This document shows positions 55,475-63,203 of a stretch of 64,000 nt of DNA, one piece after another. A model generated the notes under the pieces. The model did not search any database, was not told the origin of the DNA, and saw only the letters and a list, made by a program, of their open reading frames with translations. The position numbers were made by a program, and so were the translations under genes. How positions within the stretch are numbered: position 1 is the first letter of the stretch; each line of letters opens with the position of its first letter. Location: positions 110,137-174,136 of the IMG/VR virus record IMGVR_UViG_3300013102_000030; one strand, given 5' to 3'. Source of the stretch: a virus.

Positions 55475-55503
55475 TTGACTTAAGAAGTGCCATGGGGTAC
55501 AAT
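55446..55503 (+). promoter_or_regulatory. Two abutting promoters
   Basis: P1 TTGATC-17-TACGAT (55446-55474) is followed without gap by P2 TTGACT-17-TACAAT (55475-55503). P2 ends six bases before ATG 55510, so its mRNA should be leaderless. Confidence 0.75.
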
Positions 55504-55509
55504 AGATAC

Positions 55510-55932
55510 ATGAGCGAAATTACTACCATGATGACCAAGCTGGGCAACAAGCGTATTGCCGTCCGAAAGGACGAAGAGAAGATCAAGAGCCTTGACAATC
55601 AGATCGAGATCTATCAGAACGCACGTGCCAAGACCGTTGCCTCTCTCGACCAGAAGAAGGTTGAGATTGAGAAGATGGACGAACTGGTTGCAGAGTACAA
55701 GCGACTTGAGTGGGACAAGAAGACTCTGATCGGTCGCATGAACAGGCTTCAGGAAAAGTACAATGCCATTCCGTGGAGGCCGGATCTGCTGCCGGAAGAG
55801 AAGATCGAGAACTCGGAGTTTGACTCGCTCGCTGCCAAGGTCGCTGTGATTCAGGAACGGTTGAACGTGATCCCCAAGGATGCGAACCGTGTGTACTACC
55901 GGAGGGTTGTGGATGAAGTCTCTGGAGAATGA
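55510..55932 (+). CDS. Coiled-coil protein
   Basis: 140 residues from ATG 55510. No ribosome-binding site; the promoter position implies leaderless translation. Long charged helices (RKDEEKIKSLDNQIEIYQNA, KVEIEKMDELVAEYKRLEWDKK). A structural or scaffolding role is possible. It overlaps the next gene by 20 bases. Confidence 0.68.
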   Translation: MSEITTMMTKLGNKRIAVRKDEEKIKSLDNQIEIYQNARAKTVASLDQKKVEIEKMDELVAEYKRLEWDKKTLIGRMNRLQEKYNAIPWRPDLLPEEKIENSEFDSLAAKVAVIQERLNVIPKDANRVYYRRVVDEVSGE

Positions 55933-56335
55933 GTTCAAGGAGACTAGCGCTCAGGTAGGGTACATGCTACGCTGGTTGAAGTACCAGCAGGAGAACAAGG
56001 GCTTTGTCGGGAAGGATCTGGAAACCACCCAGAACTTTATCGATGGGATCAAGCAGTGTGAACGCTGGCGGGACAAGATCTACAAGCGGAAGCGTGGCTT
56101 GGAAGAGTTGAAGGGGAAGGTCGCCTCCCCTCACTATCCGGAAACGGAAGTTGATCTGAGACACTGTGTTGGTGATATGTGTTACTACATGCTGATGATC
56201 GGTGCGGTGTTCAGGTCGTTCTATCTGGCTCAGGGGAATTTCCCTCCCATGCCTCCCAGCACTCGGAAGAAGGAACGGGAAGCGGAAGAGTTCCTTGGGT
56301 TCGGATTTGAGTATGATCCGGAGAAGTACGCTTGA
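55913..56335 (+). CDS. Unknown helical protein
   Basis: 140 residues; ATG 55913 seven bases after GGAGG. Helical, with YMLRWLKYQQENKG and DLRHCVGDMCYYMLMIGAVFRSF (hydrophobic, two Cys), Pro-rich then acidic end. No family recognised. Confidence 0.65.
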   Translation: MKSLENEFKETSAQVGYMLRWLKYQQENKGFVGKDLETTQNFIDGIKQCERWRDKIYKRKRGLEELKGKVASPHYPETEVDLRHCVGDMCYYMLMIGAVFRSFYLAQGNFPPMPPSTRKKEREAEEFLGFGFEYDPEKYA

Positions 56336-56360
56336 CGTGAATGGTATACTTAGGTAAGAT
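56332..56360 (+). promoter_or_regulatory. Putative promoter
   Basis: TTGACG, 17 bases, TAAGAT, 19 bases before ATG 56380. Confidence 0.65.
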
Positions 56361-56379
56361 TTGTTCTACTGGAGGTACC

Positions 56380-56955
56380 ATGGAAAGCATTGAGCGCGGA
56401 GAGCACGTTATCGTCACTGCCTACGGTGATGGCGAGTCACTGGAAAAGTTCGGTGGGATTCTTGCTGAGGTTGCGGATGACGGTTATGTCTTCTTTGTGA
56501 CTCACAGGATGATGCCGATTGAGAAGGTTCTGCCGGTGGATGCCTTGACAGTGATCAAGGACATCGTTGACAAGATGCCGGTGTGGCGTGTACGATGGGC
56601 TGGTGCCCTTGAGAAGATTTCGGGTTGGCGGACGATGCCCGTGGCGGAACTGCGGGACAAACTCCGTGGCCTGATCGAAGTGCGTACCTTGGAGGGTATG
56701 CCCCAGATGGCAAGGCTGAGTCCTTTGACTTCTCCGGTCAAGACCTTCTACAGTGAGGTCAAGACGATGGAGGTCACAGAGGATGTGAACCGAGTCTTTG
56801 AGCAGGACCAGACGGTGGCAGAGGCTGTTGCCGGAATGGATGACGAAATTGAAGCACTATTGACTGCGGCGGATGCCGAGAAAGAGACGAATGACGACAT
56901 ACACCCCGAGCCGGGAAGCAAAGACGTTCCGGGAAGCAGTGCAGATAGCCATTGA
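56380..56955 (+). CDS. Barrel-type protein with acidic tail
   Basis: 191 residues; ATG 56380 after GGAGGTACC. IERGEHVIVTAYGDGESLEKFGGILAEV is a GE/GD-type barrel start; mixed middle; C-terminal 50 residues acidic and disordered-looking. The tail overlaps the next gene by about 65 bases in another frame, unusual here. Confidence 0.65.
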   Translation: MESIERGEHVIVTAYGDGESLEKFGGILAEVADDGYVFFVTHRMMPIEKVLPVDALTVIKDIVDKMPVWRVRWAGALEKISGWRTMPVAELRDKLRGLIEVRTLEGMPQMARLSPLTSPVKTFYSEVKTMEVTEDVNRVFEQDQTVAEAVAGMDDEIEALLTAADAEKETNDDIHPEPGSKDVPGSSADSH

Positions 56956-57298
56956 GGATGGCATGCGGGATGGCAAGGCACTTGGTGAAGCCAAGAAGGC
57001 CAAGAAGAGCGTTGCCGAGCGGGTAGCCAGTCTGAGGACGGCAACTCGTATTGGCCGAACGATTGGGTTCTTTGTTGGAACTGCACTGTTCGTGGTCACT
57101 GCCCTTGTGGTGATCGGACTGGGTCTTCCTGCGTGGTTGGTCTGGGCATGGGCCTTTGTGTTCTGGATGCGTTGGCAGATCAAGGTCGCGGAGAATCTTC
57201 GGGTCAGGCGAGCCGAGTACTCCCTGATGCTTGGTGAGTATCCGGGCTGGAAGGCTTCAGGATACCTGACTCGTCAGGAATGGGAAGCACAGAAGTAA
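56891..57298 (+). CDS. Basic two-span membrane protein
   Basis: 135 residues from ATG 56891 (AAAGAGA upstream); ATG 56873 is an alternative. Basic helical N-terminus (KTFREAVQIAIEDG, KKAKKSVAERV), TM segments about 60-80 and 82-102, then a cytosolic tail. Unrecognised. Confidence 0.65.
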   Translation: MTTYTPSREAKTFREAVQIAIEDGMRDGKALGEAKKAKKSVAERVASLRTATRIGRTIGFFVGTALFVVTALVVIGLGLPAWLVWAWAFVFWMRWQIKVAENLRVRRAEYSLMLGEYPGWKASGYLTRQEWEAQK

Positions 57299-57302
57299 AC
57301 AG

Positions 57303-57334
57303 ATCCCCTACCGTTTGGTGGGGGATTTTGTTTT
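57303..57334 (+). terminator. Rho-independent terminator
   Basis: 10-bp stem (57303-57312 with 57317-57326, one T-G pair), GTTT loop, then TTTGTTTT. Confidence 0.82.
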
Positions 57335-57360
57335 GCCCGGAAATGGTGTAGGCTTGAGGT

Positions 57361-57552
57361 ATGAAGACTTATTGGAGGACGCTGAAGGAAGAACCCGGAA
57401 TCACGGTGTTCTACACGGTAGTGACGATTGCATTCCTGATTTGTATCGGAATGGTTGCAACGACTGATCCCGGAACAGCAGCAGTGATATTCTGCTTGCT
57501 CGGGATTCCGATGTTCTTGGCATGGTGCGAACTGATTGAGATGGCTTCCTGA
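57361..57552 (+). CDS. Two-span membrane protein, leaderless
   Basis: 63 residues. TAGGCT at 57349-57354 lies six bases before the ATG and there is no ribosome-binding site. TM segments about 14-31 and 36-57. One-base overlap (TGATG) with the next gene. Confidence 0.62.
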   Translation: MKTYWRTLKEEPGITVFYTVVTIAFLICIGMVATTDPGTAAVIFCLLGIPMFLAWCELIEMAS

Positions 57553-57908
57553 TGATGATTGCACGGATTATTGGAACCGCTCTCGGGATTCTGTTGGGAG
57601 TCGGTGGTGCTGCCGCTATCGGAATGCATGCCGCTGAGCTTGAGCATGAGAAGCGTGTGCAGTGGGAGCAGGAAGGACGCTGTTGGGAGAAGGGTGGCGT
57701 GTACAAGGATGGCACGTGTTCCTACTTCTCCGGTGCCTACTCCGATGAGGCGAAGGTCTGCATGGCAATGAAGGGTTACTATGCCGTGACTGATGACAAG
57801 TTCACCTGCTATGACACCGATGGCAAGGTGAAGGAGATGCCGAGCCTTGAAGGTAAGGAACTCCGGATCATGGACGATGGCACGCTTGTACTGCTGAGCA
57901 AAAGCTGA
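57552..57908 (+). CDS. Exported Cys-rich protein with TM anchor
   Basis: 118 residues. Hydrophobic anchor about 3-26 (Gly/Ala-rich), then an exported part with four Cys (GRCWEKGG, GTCSYF, KVCMAMKG, FTCYDTDG) probably making two disulfides. Gly/Asp turns between them. Outer-face protein of unknown role. Confidence 0.65.
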   Translation: MMIARIIGTALGILLGVGGAAAIGMHAAELEHEKRVQWEQEGRCWEKGGVYKDGTCSYFSGAYSDEAKVCMAMKGYYAVTDDKFTCYDTDGKVKEMPSLEGKELRIMDDGTLVLLSKS

Positions 57909-57914
57909 TAGGCT
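57886..57914 (+). promoter_or_regulatory. Leaderless promoter
   Basis: TTGTAC, 17 bases, TAGGCT, then six bases to ATG 57921. Confidence 0.6.
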
Positions 57915-57920
57915 GAAGGC

Positions 57921-58172
57921 ATGAACAAGAGATACTTCCTGAGCGAGTACAAGAAGAACCGTCGATCCCTGCTGATGGGATGGGGATGCGTTGTACTGGT
58001 TACGACGTTTGCGGTGTTGGCATGGACTGTGTTGATGCCGGAGAAGTTTGAGAACAACCTGTGGCACACTGCGGTGATGGCTCCCGTAGTGGTGATCCTC
58101 GTGCTGTACCTGATCAAGATGGCGAAGCACCAGAAGGAAATGAAACAACTGATTGTCAACTGGGGAAACTGA
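57921..58172 (+). CDS. Two-span membrane protein, leaderless
   Basis: 83 residues. Basic start NKRYFLSEYKKNRRS, TM segments about 18-38 and 48-68, charged end. No ribosome-binding site; promoter six bases upstream. Confidence 0.62.
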   Translation: MNKRYFLSEYKKNRRSLLMGWGCVVLVTTFAVLAWTVLMPEKFENNLWHTAVMAPVVVILVLYLIKMAKHQKEMKQLIVNWGN

Positions 58173-58184
58173 AGGAGAAGACTG

Positions 58185-58355
58185 ATGGACATTATGGATC
58201 TGATCAACCCTGCGCCTAAGAAGCGCACGATGATTGACTTCCTGCGTGAAGAGGCTGCGTTCAATGAGAAGCAGGCTGAAGCGAAGCGGAAGAAGGCAGA
58301 GGCTGCTGATGCTGTGGATGATCCGATGGATCTGATGGATCTGGGGGCACTGTGA
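58185..58355 (+). CDS. Small charged helical protein
   Basis: 56 residues; ATG with GAAGGAGAAG upstream. A long helix (FLREEAAFNEKQAEAKRKKAEA) flanked by repeated MDL motifs (DIMDLI at the start, DPMDLMDLGAL at the end), an intriguing symmetry that may be a binding motif. GTGA overlap with the next gene. Confidence 0.55.
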   Translation: MDIMDLINPAPKKRTMIDFLREEAAFNEKQAEAKRKKAEAADAVDDPMDLMDLGAL

Positions 58356-58735
58356 AGCTAGCAGATCTGGTACCGGGAGAAGGCTGGAACCACATCAACA
58401 AATGGATTCGTGGGAATCTGGTCAAGAAGGCGGGGGACACTCAGTGGCGTGAGCCAACTGAGGTCGATTGGTACGTGGTGCACGGCAAGATGTGGCTGTA
58501 CCGAGCGCTCAAGGCTGGCCGGTTCAATGAGCGGAAGTGCACGTATCGACAGCCCAAGCGTCTGTGGTACGGAGACAAACTGCGGTCATCGTATGATCCC
58601 TTGTGGGGAGGCTTGGCTGTTCCCGGACATCTGTACGTCCGTCCCGCTCAGAGGACTTTCCAAGGGAAGAAGGTCCCGATGTCATGGATCGACTACCTGT
58701 ACAGTGGTCCTCGTGCCTACTGGCATGCGGCCTAA
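58352..58735 (+). CDS. Unknown basic protein
   Basis: 127 residues from GTG. Basic and Trp/Tyr-rich (EVDWYVVHGKMWLYRALKAG, RQPKRLWYGDKL). Compact alpha-beta appearance. No family recognised. Confidence 0.62.
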   Translation: MKLADLVPGEGWNHINKWIRGNLVKKAGDTQWREPTEVDWYVVHGKMWLYRALKAGRFNERKCTYRQPKRLWYGDKLRSSYDPLWGGLAVPGHLYVRPAQRTFQGKKVPMSWIDYLYSGPRAYWHAA

Positions 58736-58759
58736 AGTCGTAGGGAGTTTGTGACAAAT

Positions 58760-58788
58760 TTGACTTACATGGTTGGGTCGGGTACAAT
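58760..58788 (+). promoter_or_regulatory. Leaderless promoter
   Basis: TTGACT, 17 bases, TACAAT, then six bases to ATG 58795. Almost the same as the promoter at 55475. Confidence 0.82.
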
Positions 58789-58794
58789 AGGTAT

Positions 58795-58977
58795 ATGACA
58801 AAGAGAAAGATTGATTACAAGGACGAGTTCTATGCCCTCTTGATCTTTGCTCTGATCTACCCGCTCGTGACTCTTGGAGTCATTGCTGTGCTGGGTGGTG
58901 GCGTGGTCAGCGTTGTCAGTGCGATGGTGACGGCTGTGCCGTTTTACCTCGTCTGGAGATTCATACTGATTCGGTAA
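58795..58977 (+). CDS. Two-span membrane protein, leaderless
   Basis: 60 residues: basic start TKRKIDYKD, then two TM helices (about 13-34 and 38-57). Alone between a consensus promoter and a short AT-rich gap (58978-59056) that holds TATAGT and TATACT -10-like boxes. Confidence 0.65.
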   Translation: MTKRKIDYKDEFYALLIFALIYPLVTLGVIAVLGGGVVSVVSAMVTAVPFYLVWRFILIR

Positions 58978-59056
58978 CGAAACGGTAACGGATGTATAGT
59001 ATTCGTGGTAGTGTATACTTACTCTAAGACAGACGCTTCTTAGATAGGGCAATCCC

Positions 59057-59665
59057 ATGGTACACAATCCATTTGACGATGACATGAATGTCATGCCACC
59101 ACCACCGCCTCAGACCGATGGCTCACCGGAGACCAAGTACTCCAACTGGCCCTCTGCGGAAGGCTACGAAACTGTTCCTGAAGACTGGAAGCCAAGGGCA
59201 GGGCGAGAGCTACCGGCTCTGCGCTGCACCTTCGTGCGTCCGGATGATACCCGATGCAAGAACTTCGGTGTGCGTGGGACAGGATTCAACGGAACGCCTG
59301 CCATGTGTTTCATCCATGGCGGCTCACTTCCGAACGTAAAGAAGAAAGCGGAAGCGACTCTGCTTGCCGCTCGTATGCGTCTTGTGCAGCATGTGCCGAC
59401 TGCTCTGGAAGGTCTGATTGACCTCTCAGAGAATGCGTCTGCCGATGCCATCAAGCTCAAGGCCATCACAGAACTTCTCGACCGTGCCGGTATCAAGGGC
59501 GGATTCGATGTGAACGTAGAAGTCCAGCACGGTATCTCCGCTGCGGATGAAATCGGCAAGAAGTTAACCCTGATGCGTGAGCGCATGGGTGCGGACACTA
59601 AGGCCGAGCTTGAAGAACTTGAAGATCAAGGCGAGATCCTTGACGAACCAGAGAAAGTAGTGTAA
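59057..59665 (+). CDS. Candidate small terminase-like DNA-binding protein
   Basis: 202 residues. Pro-rich start, then RCTFVRPDDTRCKNFG and AMCFIHGGSLPNVKKKAEATLLAARMRLVQHVPTALEGLIDL with DAIKLKAITELLDRAGI. The C-x-x-H-G-G zinc-like part followed by helices and A-x-x-x-L-L-D-R-A-G is common in phage proteins near terminases, often annotated as small terminase or DNA-binding. The acidic C-terminus fits a TerL-interaction tail. Tentative; terL is 30 kb away. Confidence 0.45.
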   Translation: MVHNPFDDDMNVMPPPPPQTDGSPETKYSNWPSAEGYETVPEDWKPRAGRELPALRCTFVRPDDTRCKNFGVRGTGFNGTPAMCFIHGGSLPNVKKKAEATLLAARMRLVQHVPTALEGLIDLSENASADAIKLKAITELLDRAGIKGGFDVNVEVQHGISAADEIGKKLTLMRERMGADTKAELEELEDQGEILDEPEKVV

Positions 59666-60030
59666 TGGAACATCCAGAAGCCAAGTTCGTACGTGGCGAT
59701 AGAGTACAGGTTACTGCGGAGTCCACTGTCGAACTGGAGCATCTGTTCCCTGAAGGCTTTGAGACTTATGAAGGAATTGTAAGGACCGTCCGACTTGACT
59801 ATTCGGGTGGATGGGGTACCCGTCCTAAAGTCTTCAAGGCTTGGGTTTATACCGTTAGCCTTGATCAGGACCCGTCAAAGGGTGGCCTGTACTTCCTTGA
59901 GACGGACTTGACACTTGTCCGCCCGTATGTTGTGGGCAAGCTCGATGAGATCGTGGAAGGGCTTGAGGCACGCATTGCCGACATCCGTCAGGCGCAGCAG
60001 GAAGAACTCAAGCGCCGAGGACTTGCCTAA
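59665..60030 (+). CDS. Barrel-type protein with coiled-coil end
   Basis: 121 residues, TAATG overlap. FVRGDRVQVTAESTVELEHLF and YEGIVRTVRL make a GD-type barrel; the end is a helix (LDEIVEGLEARIADIRQAQQ). Member of the barrel expansion. Confidence 0.68.
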   Translation: MEHPEAKFVRGDRVQVTAESTVELEHLFPEGFETYEGIVRTVRLDYSGGWGTRPKVFKAWVYTVSLDQDPSKGGLYFLETDLTLVRPYVVGKLDEIVEGLEARIADIRQAQQEELKRRGLA

Positions 60031-60114
60031 CAGTCCAGCGTATCAGAAGGATGTACACTTGTCAAGTTACAAAACTTTCTGAAAAGGGCCTGATCCGAAG
60101 ACCAGACCCTCTTC

Positions 60115-60354
60115 CTAGCCGACTACGGAGAGTCTGGCCTTAGCGTCAGCGACTCCAGCAGCATTCAGGACGGCTTCCTTGCACTCCACGCAGAGATCCC
60201 GTTCGAATACCAGCTTGTTGCCGGTGTTGCCTTCTATGTGCAGCCAGCCCTTCGGCAAGATGTAGTTGCCGTTCTTGATGCCGTCTGATAGTGGTGTTGT
60301 TTCGCTCTTATGGCACTGGTCACATTCCGAGTGCACTACTTGTTGTCTAGCCAT
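60115..60354 (-). CDS. Zinc-ribbon protein
   Basis: 79 residues. CDQC near residue 11 and CVEC near residue 55 form a split zinc ribbon with basic surroundings. On the minus strand TATCGT lies six bases before the ATG, so the mRNA is probably leaderless. Convergent with the barrel gene; a weak hairpin (AGGG..CCCT) separates the two ends. Confidence 0.68.
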   Translation of the reverse strand: MARQQVVHSECDQCHKSETTPLSDGIKNGNYILPKGWLHIEGNTGNKLVFERDLCVECKEAVLNAAGVADAKARLSVVG

Positions 60355-60379
60355 ACGCTCACGATATCAGCTATACTCA

Positions 60380-60570
60380 GGGCCAGGAAGTCCCTTTCGG
60401 GTCCAGCGGCTTAGCCCAGTTATCTATCCGGAGGGGACTTCCCCTTTGCCGTTGTGACCTGTACCATTAGCTCTGAGGGACCGGAGATCCCTCTGGCGGA
60501 CGATTAGCCTCTCCCGCCTACCTGAAGGGGTCATCCGGTGTCAATCCCCCAGATCCACCGGATGGCCTCT
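60380..60570 (+). ncRNA. Candidate structured non-coding RNA region
   Basis: No ORF. After TATACT (60372-60377) come nested or serial stems: GGAAGTCCC 60386-60394 with 60434-60442; GAGGGA 60475-60480 with TCCCTC 60488-60493; GGCGG 60495-60499 with 60514-60518; CATCCGGTG 60532-60540 with 60556-60564 (9 bp), then a C/T-rich tract. The GGAAGTCCC stem also occurs in the RNA at 24137. Strand is inferred from the T-rich 3' side. Confidence 0.5.
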
Positions 60571-60661
60571 TCTCTTTTGCCTCTCCCCTGACATCTACCG
60601 TAGCACATCCCGCTGAAATGGGAACTGTGATATGATGAGCCAGCGTGTCTAGCCGCGCACC

Positions 60662-60699
60662 GAAAGGCCCCGAAACCCTTGCAGATTCCGGGGCCTTTC
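60662..60699. terminator. Terminator-type hairpin after the DGQHR gene
   Basis: Perfect 11-bp stem GAAAGGCCCCG (60662-60672 with 60689-60699), 16-base loop. It lies 20 bases past the minus-strand gene end. An extended -10 (TGATATGAT, 60628-60636) precedes it on the plus strand, so a ~65-nt plus-strand RNA ending here is also possible. Confidence 0.65.
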
Positions 60700-60719
60700 T
60701 GGTGGGGTACCTCTATTGG

Positions 60720-62192
60720 CTACTCTTCGTTAGCCGACACGCCCGGTGCCTGATCAAGGTAGACCAGATCGTAGAGCATCTTGTAGAGGCCGGTCTGACC
60801 GGCGAAGCCAGCGCCTGCGGATGTCCACGGGTTGCCCTGACGCTTCTCCCAGTCCACCTGACCGAGCTTGGAGACCAGAGACGCTACCGCGCTCCAGAAC
60901 TCTTCCTCAGTCTTGGACTGTTCCAGTGCCGAAGACAGGATGTCCGCACCGAGCCGGGAGACGGAGGCAACGCCTGCCAGATCCTTGAGGCGGTACTTGA
61001 CCGGCTCTTCGATCTGTGCGCCAGTCTCGTCGGTGGTGATGCGGGGACGTTCCTGCCAAGCCGGAGCGCAAGCCCGAGCAACCAGTTCCCAGTACTTCTT
61101 GGCTGCGGACTCCAGAACGATGCCGCGACGGTTGAGCCGTCCGATCAGCTTCTCCTGAAGCATGTTGCCGGTAGCGCGTCGGAGACCTTCGTAGGTCACC
61201 GGCTTCTCCGGATCGCGTGCACCGGTCATGTTGACCTTGCCAGCCCACGGGCTGTTGCCGTCCTGTGCCAGAGCGAATGCCGCCTCACGGATGGTCTGTG
61301 CGTGAGTGGGTTCACCGTGTTCCATGTGAACCTTCGTGGCTTCGATCAAAGCCTTGGGAAGCTTGCGCTGGTTGGTGTTGATGTCATCAAACAGCGTGGC
61401 TTCGTCAGCGTACCGCAGGCCGTAGTAGAGCATGACCGGCACGTCCGGGTTGAACTTTGCCTTGGTTTCCCAAGCCCAGTACAGACCGCCCATGCGGTGC
61501 TGGCCGTCCACGATGGAGAAGACGGAAGGTCCGAACTCCTTGTGGATCTTGACGATGTCACCCTTGTTGAAGAGTTCGTTGAAGCGCTGCTGCTCCTTGG
61601 GGGAGTAGACGCGGACGGAGGCAATGATCGGAGTGATCAGGTGAGCGTGGGTGTGCTTCGTGTCACCCTTCTCCCCTTCCTCCTGAGCGAAGTACCGACC
61701 GATGGCGGGGAACCGTGCCGCGAGCGGATCGCGCTGGTAGCCGTGCTGGCGCGGTGAGCTTGACTGCTCATCGATGCTGTTGTACGTTGAGACGAATGCC
61801 AACGACTTCAGCGCGTCCGGAGTGAGGGTGGCGAGTGCCGTCTTGCCGGGAACGAACTCCACCTGAATCTTCATGTGGCGTTCCTTGGGTTCGATGGGCG
61901 TGACCACATCCTCCGAGTTGAGTTCGGCTGCGGCCTCAGCGTCTTCCGGCTTTCCTTCCGGATCGACCTCTTCTTCCGAGTTGTCCGAGAACATCGGGGT
62001 CACTGCCGGTGCGGTGGACTTGCGGGGCCGACGTGTGGTAGCTTTGGGTGTTGCCTTCTCCGGTGCCGATGCGGCTTCCGGTGCTGCGGTCTCTTCCGGA
62101 GTCAGGATCTCATCGATCTCTGCGTTCTTGGCCTTGGCCTCTGCGGAGAGGGTCTTTGCCGAAGTGCGAGCCTGAGTTGCGGTGCGTGCCAT
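60720..62192 (-). CDS. DGQHR-domain protein (DndB/ParB-Srx-like)
   Basis: 490 residues. The first ~105 are Ala/Glu/Lys/Pro-rich and disordered. The core has SIVDGQHRMGGL (DGQHR at 229-233), YGLRYADEATLFDDINTNQRKLPKAL near 260-285, then a long helical region. DGQHR proteins include DndB of DNA phosphorothioation and DpdB of 7-deazaguanine modification. No other Dnd or Dpd component is in the window. It may belong to a DNA modification path encoded elsewhere or interfere with a host one. Strong AAAGGAAG before the ATG. Confidence 0.78.
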   Translation of the reverse strand: MARTATQARTSAKTLSAEAKAKNAEIDEILTPEETAAPEAASAPEKATPKATTRRPRKSTAPAVTPMFSDNSEEEVDPEGKPEDAEAAAELNSEDVVTPIEPKERHMKIQVEFVPGKTALATLTPDALKSLAFVSTYNSIDEQSSSPRQHGYQRDPLAARFPAIGRYFAQEEGEKGDTKHTHAHLITPIIASVRVYSPKEQQRFNELFNKGDIVKIHKEFGPSVFSIVDGQHRMGGLYWAWETKAKFNPDVPVMLYYGLRYADEATLFDDINTNQRKLPKALIEATKVHMEHGEPTHAQTIREAAFALAQDGNSPWAGKVNMTGARDPEKPVTYEGLRRATGNMLQEKLIGRLNRRGIVLESAAKKYWELVARACAPAWQERPRITTDETGAQIEEPVKYRLKDLAGVASVSRLGADILSSALEQSKTEEEFWSAVASLVSKLGQVDWEKRQGNPWTSAGAGFAGQTGLYKMLYDLVYLDQAPGVSANEE

Positions 62193-62274
62193 GATTGGTA
62201 CTTCCTTTCGTGTTTGTGATGCGGATTATGTTTTCACTGGTTGGCCTCCTTAGCGGCTGCTTTCCATGTCTCAA

Positions 62275-62304
62275 GCATTACGCTCCGTCTTTTCGATGCG
62301 TCAA
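62275..62304 (-). promoter_or_regulatory. Putative promoter of the DGQHR gene
   Basis: Minus strand TTGACG (62304-62299), 18 bases, TAATGC (62280-62275), about 80 bases before the ATG. Confidence 0.5.
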
Positions 62305-62453
62305 CAGATTTGCAAAAGAATTTTTTGTAGTGGTGCCGATTTTTGCCCAAAAACCCCTAGATCTAGCGGATCTTGCCGGGAAAGATTCCTAAACACAGGT
62401 AGTGCGGTGAAGTCAAACTGAGTACACTTGCTAGTCCATCTAAGTACATCGAG

Positions 62454-62482
62454 TTGCGAAACTGAGTAGTGCCGGGTATGCT
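62454..62482 (+). promoter_or_regulatory. Leaderless promoter
   Basis: TTGCGA, 17 bases, TATGCT, then six bases to ATG 62489. The gap 62305-62453 before it is AT-rich with no gene. Confidence 0.6.
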
Positions 62483-62488
62483 TGAAGC

Positions 62489-62695
62489 ATGATCAAGCAG
62501 GGAGAGTTCGTCCGGATCACTGCCGGTCCCTATGAAGGGGATGAGGGAGTGGTTGAAGATGTACAGCCTGAATGCAGTGCGGTGCGGGTAGGTACCAGAG
62601 AAGGTAACTCCTACGCCATGCTGGATGACCTGAGGAAGATTCCGCCGCTGACTCCACAGCTAACCTCAGGGAAGCGTCCGTTACGGCGGAAGTGA
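62489..62695 (+). CDS. KOW-like barrel protein, leaderless
   Basis: 68 residues. IKQGEFVRITAGPYEGDEGVVEDV is a textbook KOW motif, then a second strand pair and a basic end (SGKRPLRRK). One barrel and nothing else: the minimal member of the expansion. Confidence 0.75.
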   Translation: MIKQGEFVRITAGPYEGDEGVVEDVQPECSAVRVGTREGNSYAMLDDLRKIPPLTPQLTSGKRPLRRK

Positions 62696-62719
62696 TGCGG
62701 GACACAACTGAATAAGCGA

Positions 62720-62782
62720 CAGGACTAACTGGGGGAGTCCTGACCGTGCCGTATCCCAGTAATGGGATGCGGCTTCTTTTTG
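62720..62782 (+). terminator. Two-hairpin terminator
   Basis: CAGGACT 62720-62726 pairs with AGTCCTG 62736-62742; GCCGTATCCCA 62748-62758 with TGGGATGCGGC 62763-62773, then TTCTTTTTG. CTGGGG at about 62729-62734 could instead pair with CCCCAG just past the T-run, an alternative fold. Confidence 0.78.
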
Positions 62783-62826
62783 TCCCCAGACAAATCACAC
62801 CGTTGTAACTAGTAGAGGGAACGCTT

Positions 62827-63159
62827 TTGAAGGTCTCAGTTTTTCGCGTGGAGGATGCTAATGGGGAAGGGCCGTACAGCAACTCCAGTCCCGTCAAGGA
62901 CAAGCTCACCGCTCTGTATGCTCACCCTGCCCCGGAGAATGATCCGCTGCTGAAGCTGATCCGCCCGGATGAGGTATGCGGCTTCGCTACCCTGTGCGCT
63001 CTCACTGAGTGGTTTGCCGGGTATGAGGATGAGCTTGCCGATGCCGGTTTCGAAATCTCCATCTACACTCTGCCGCGTGATCACGTGCGGTTCGGCAAGG
63101 AGCAGCTTGTGTTCCGGAGGGATGACTTCTACCCGGTACGAACTATGACGATGATGTAA
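62827..63159 (+). CDS. Small protein with GPY motif
   Basis: 110 residues from TTG (GAGGGAACG upstream). VSVFRVEDANGEGPYSNS resembles the start of a small phage and bacterial protein type (x-R-x-E-x-x-x-G-x-G-P-Y); then helix and FEISIYTLPRDHVRFGKEQLVFRR. Function unknown. Confidence 0.65.
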   Translation: MKVSVFRVEDANGEGPYSNSSPVKDKLTALYAHPAPENDPLLKLIRPDEVCGFATLCALTEWFAGYEDELADAGFEISIYTLPRDHVRFGKEQLVFRRDDFYPVRTMTMM

Positions 63160-63203
63160 GTAACAATGCGGTAACTCACATGCGGATGCGGTAGGCTGGA
63201 TAC

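Noticed and set aside
60380-60570. tRNA-like or group I intron element
   Set aside because: No cloverleaf, no conserved intron core that I can recognise.
60645-61757. 370-codon plus-strand ORF
   Set aside because: Antisense shadow of the DGQHR gene, whose motifs and ribosome-binding site are clear; the plus-strand ORF has no start signal.
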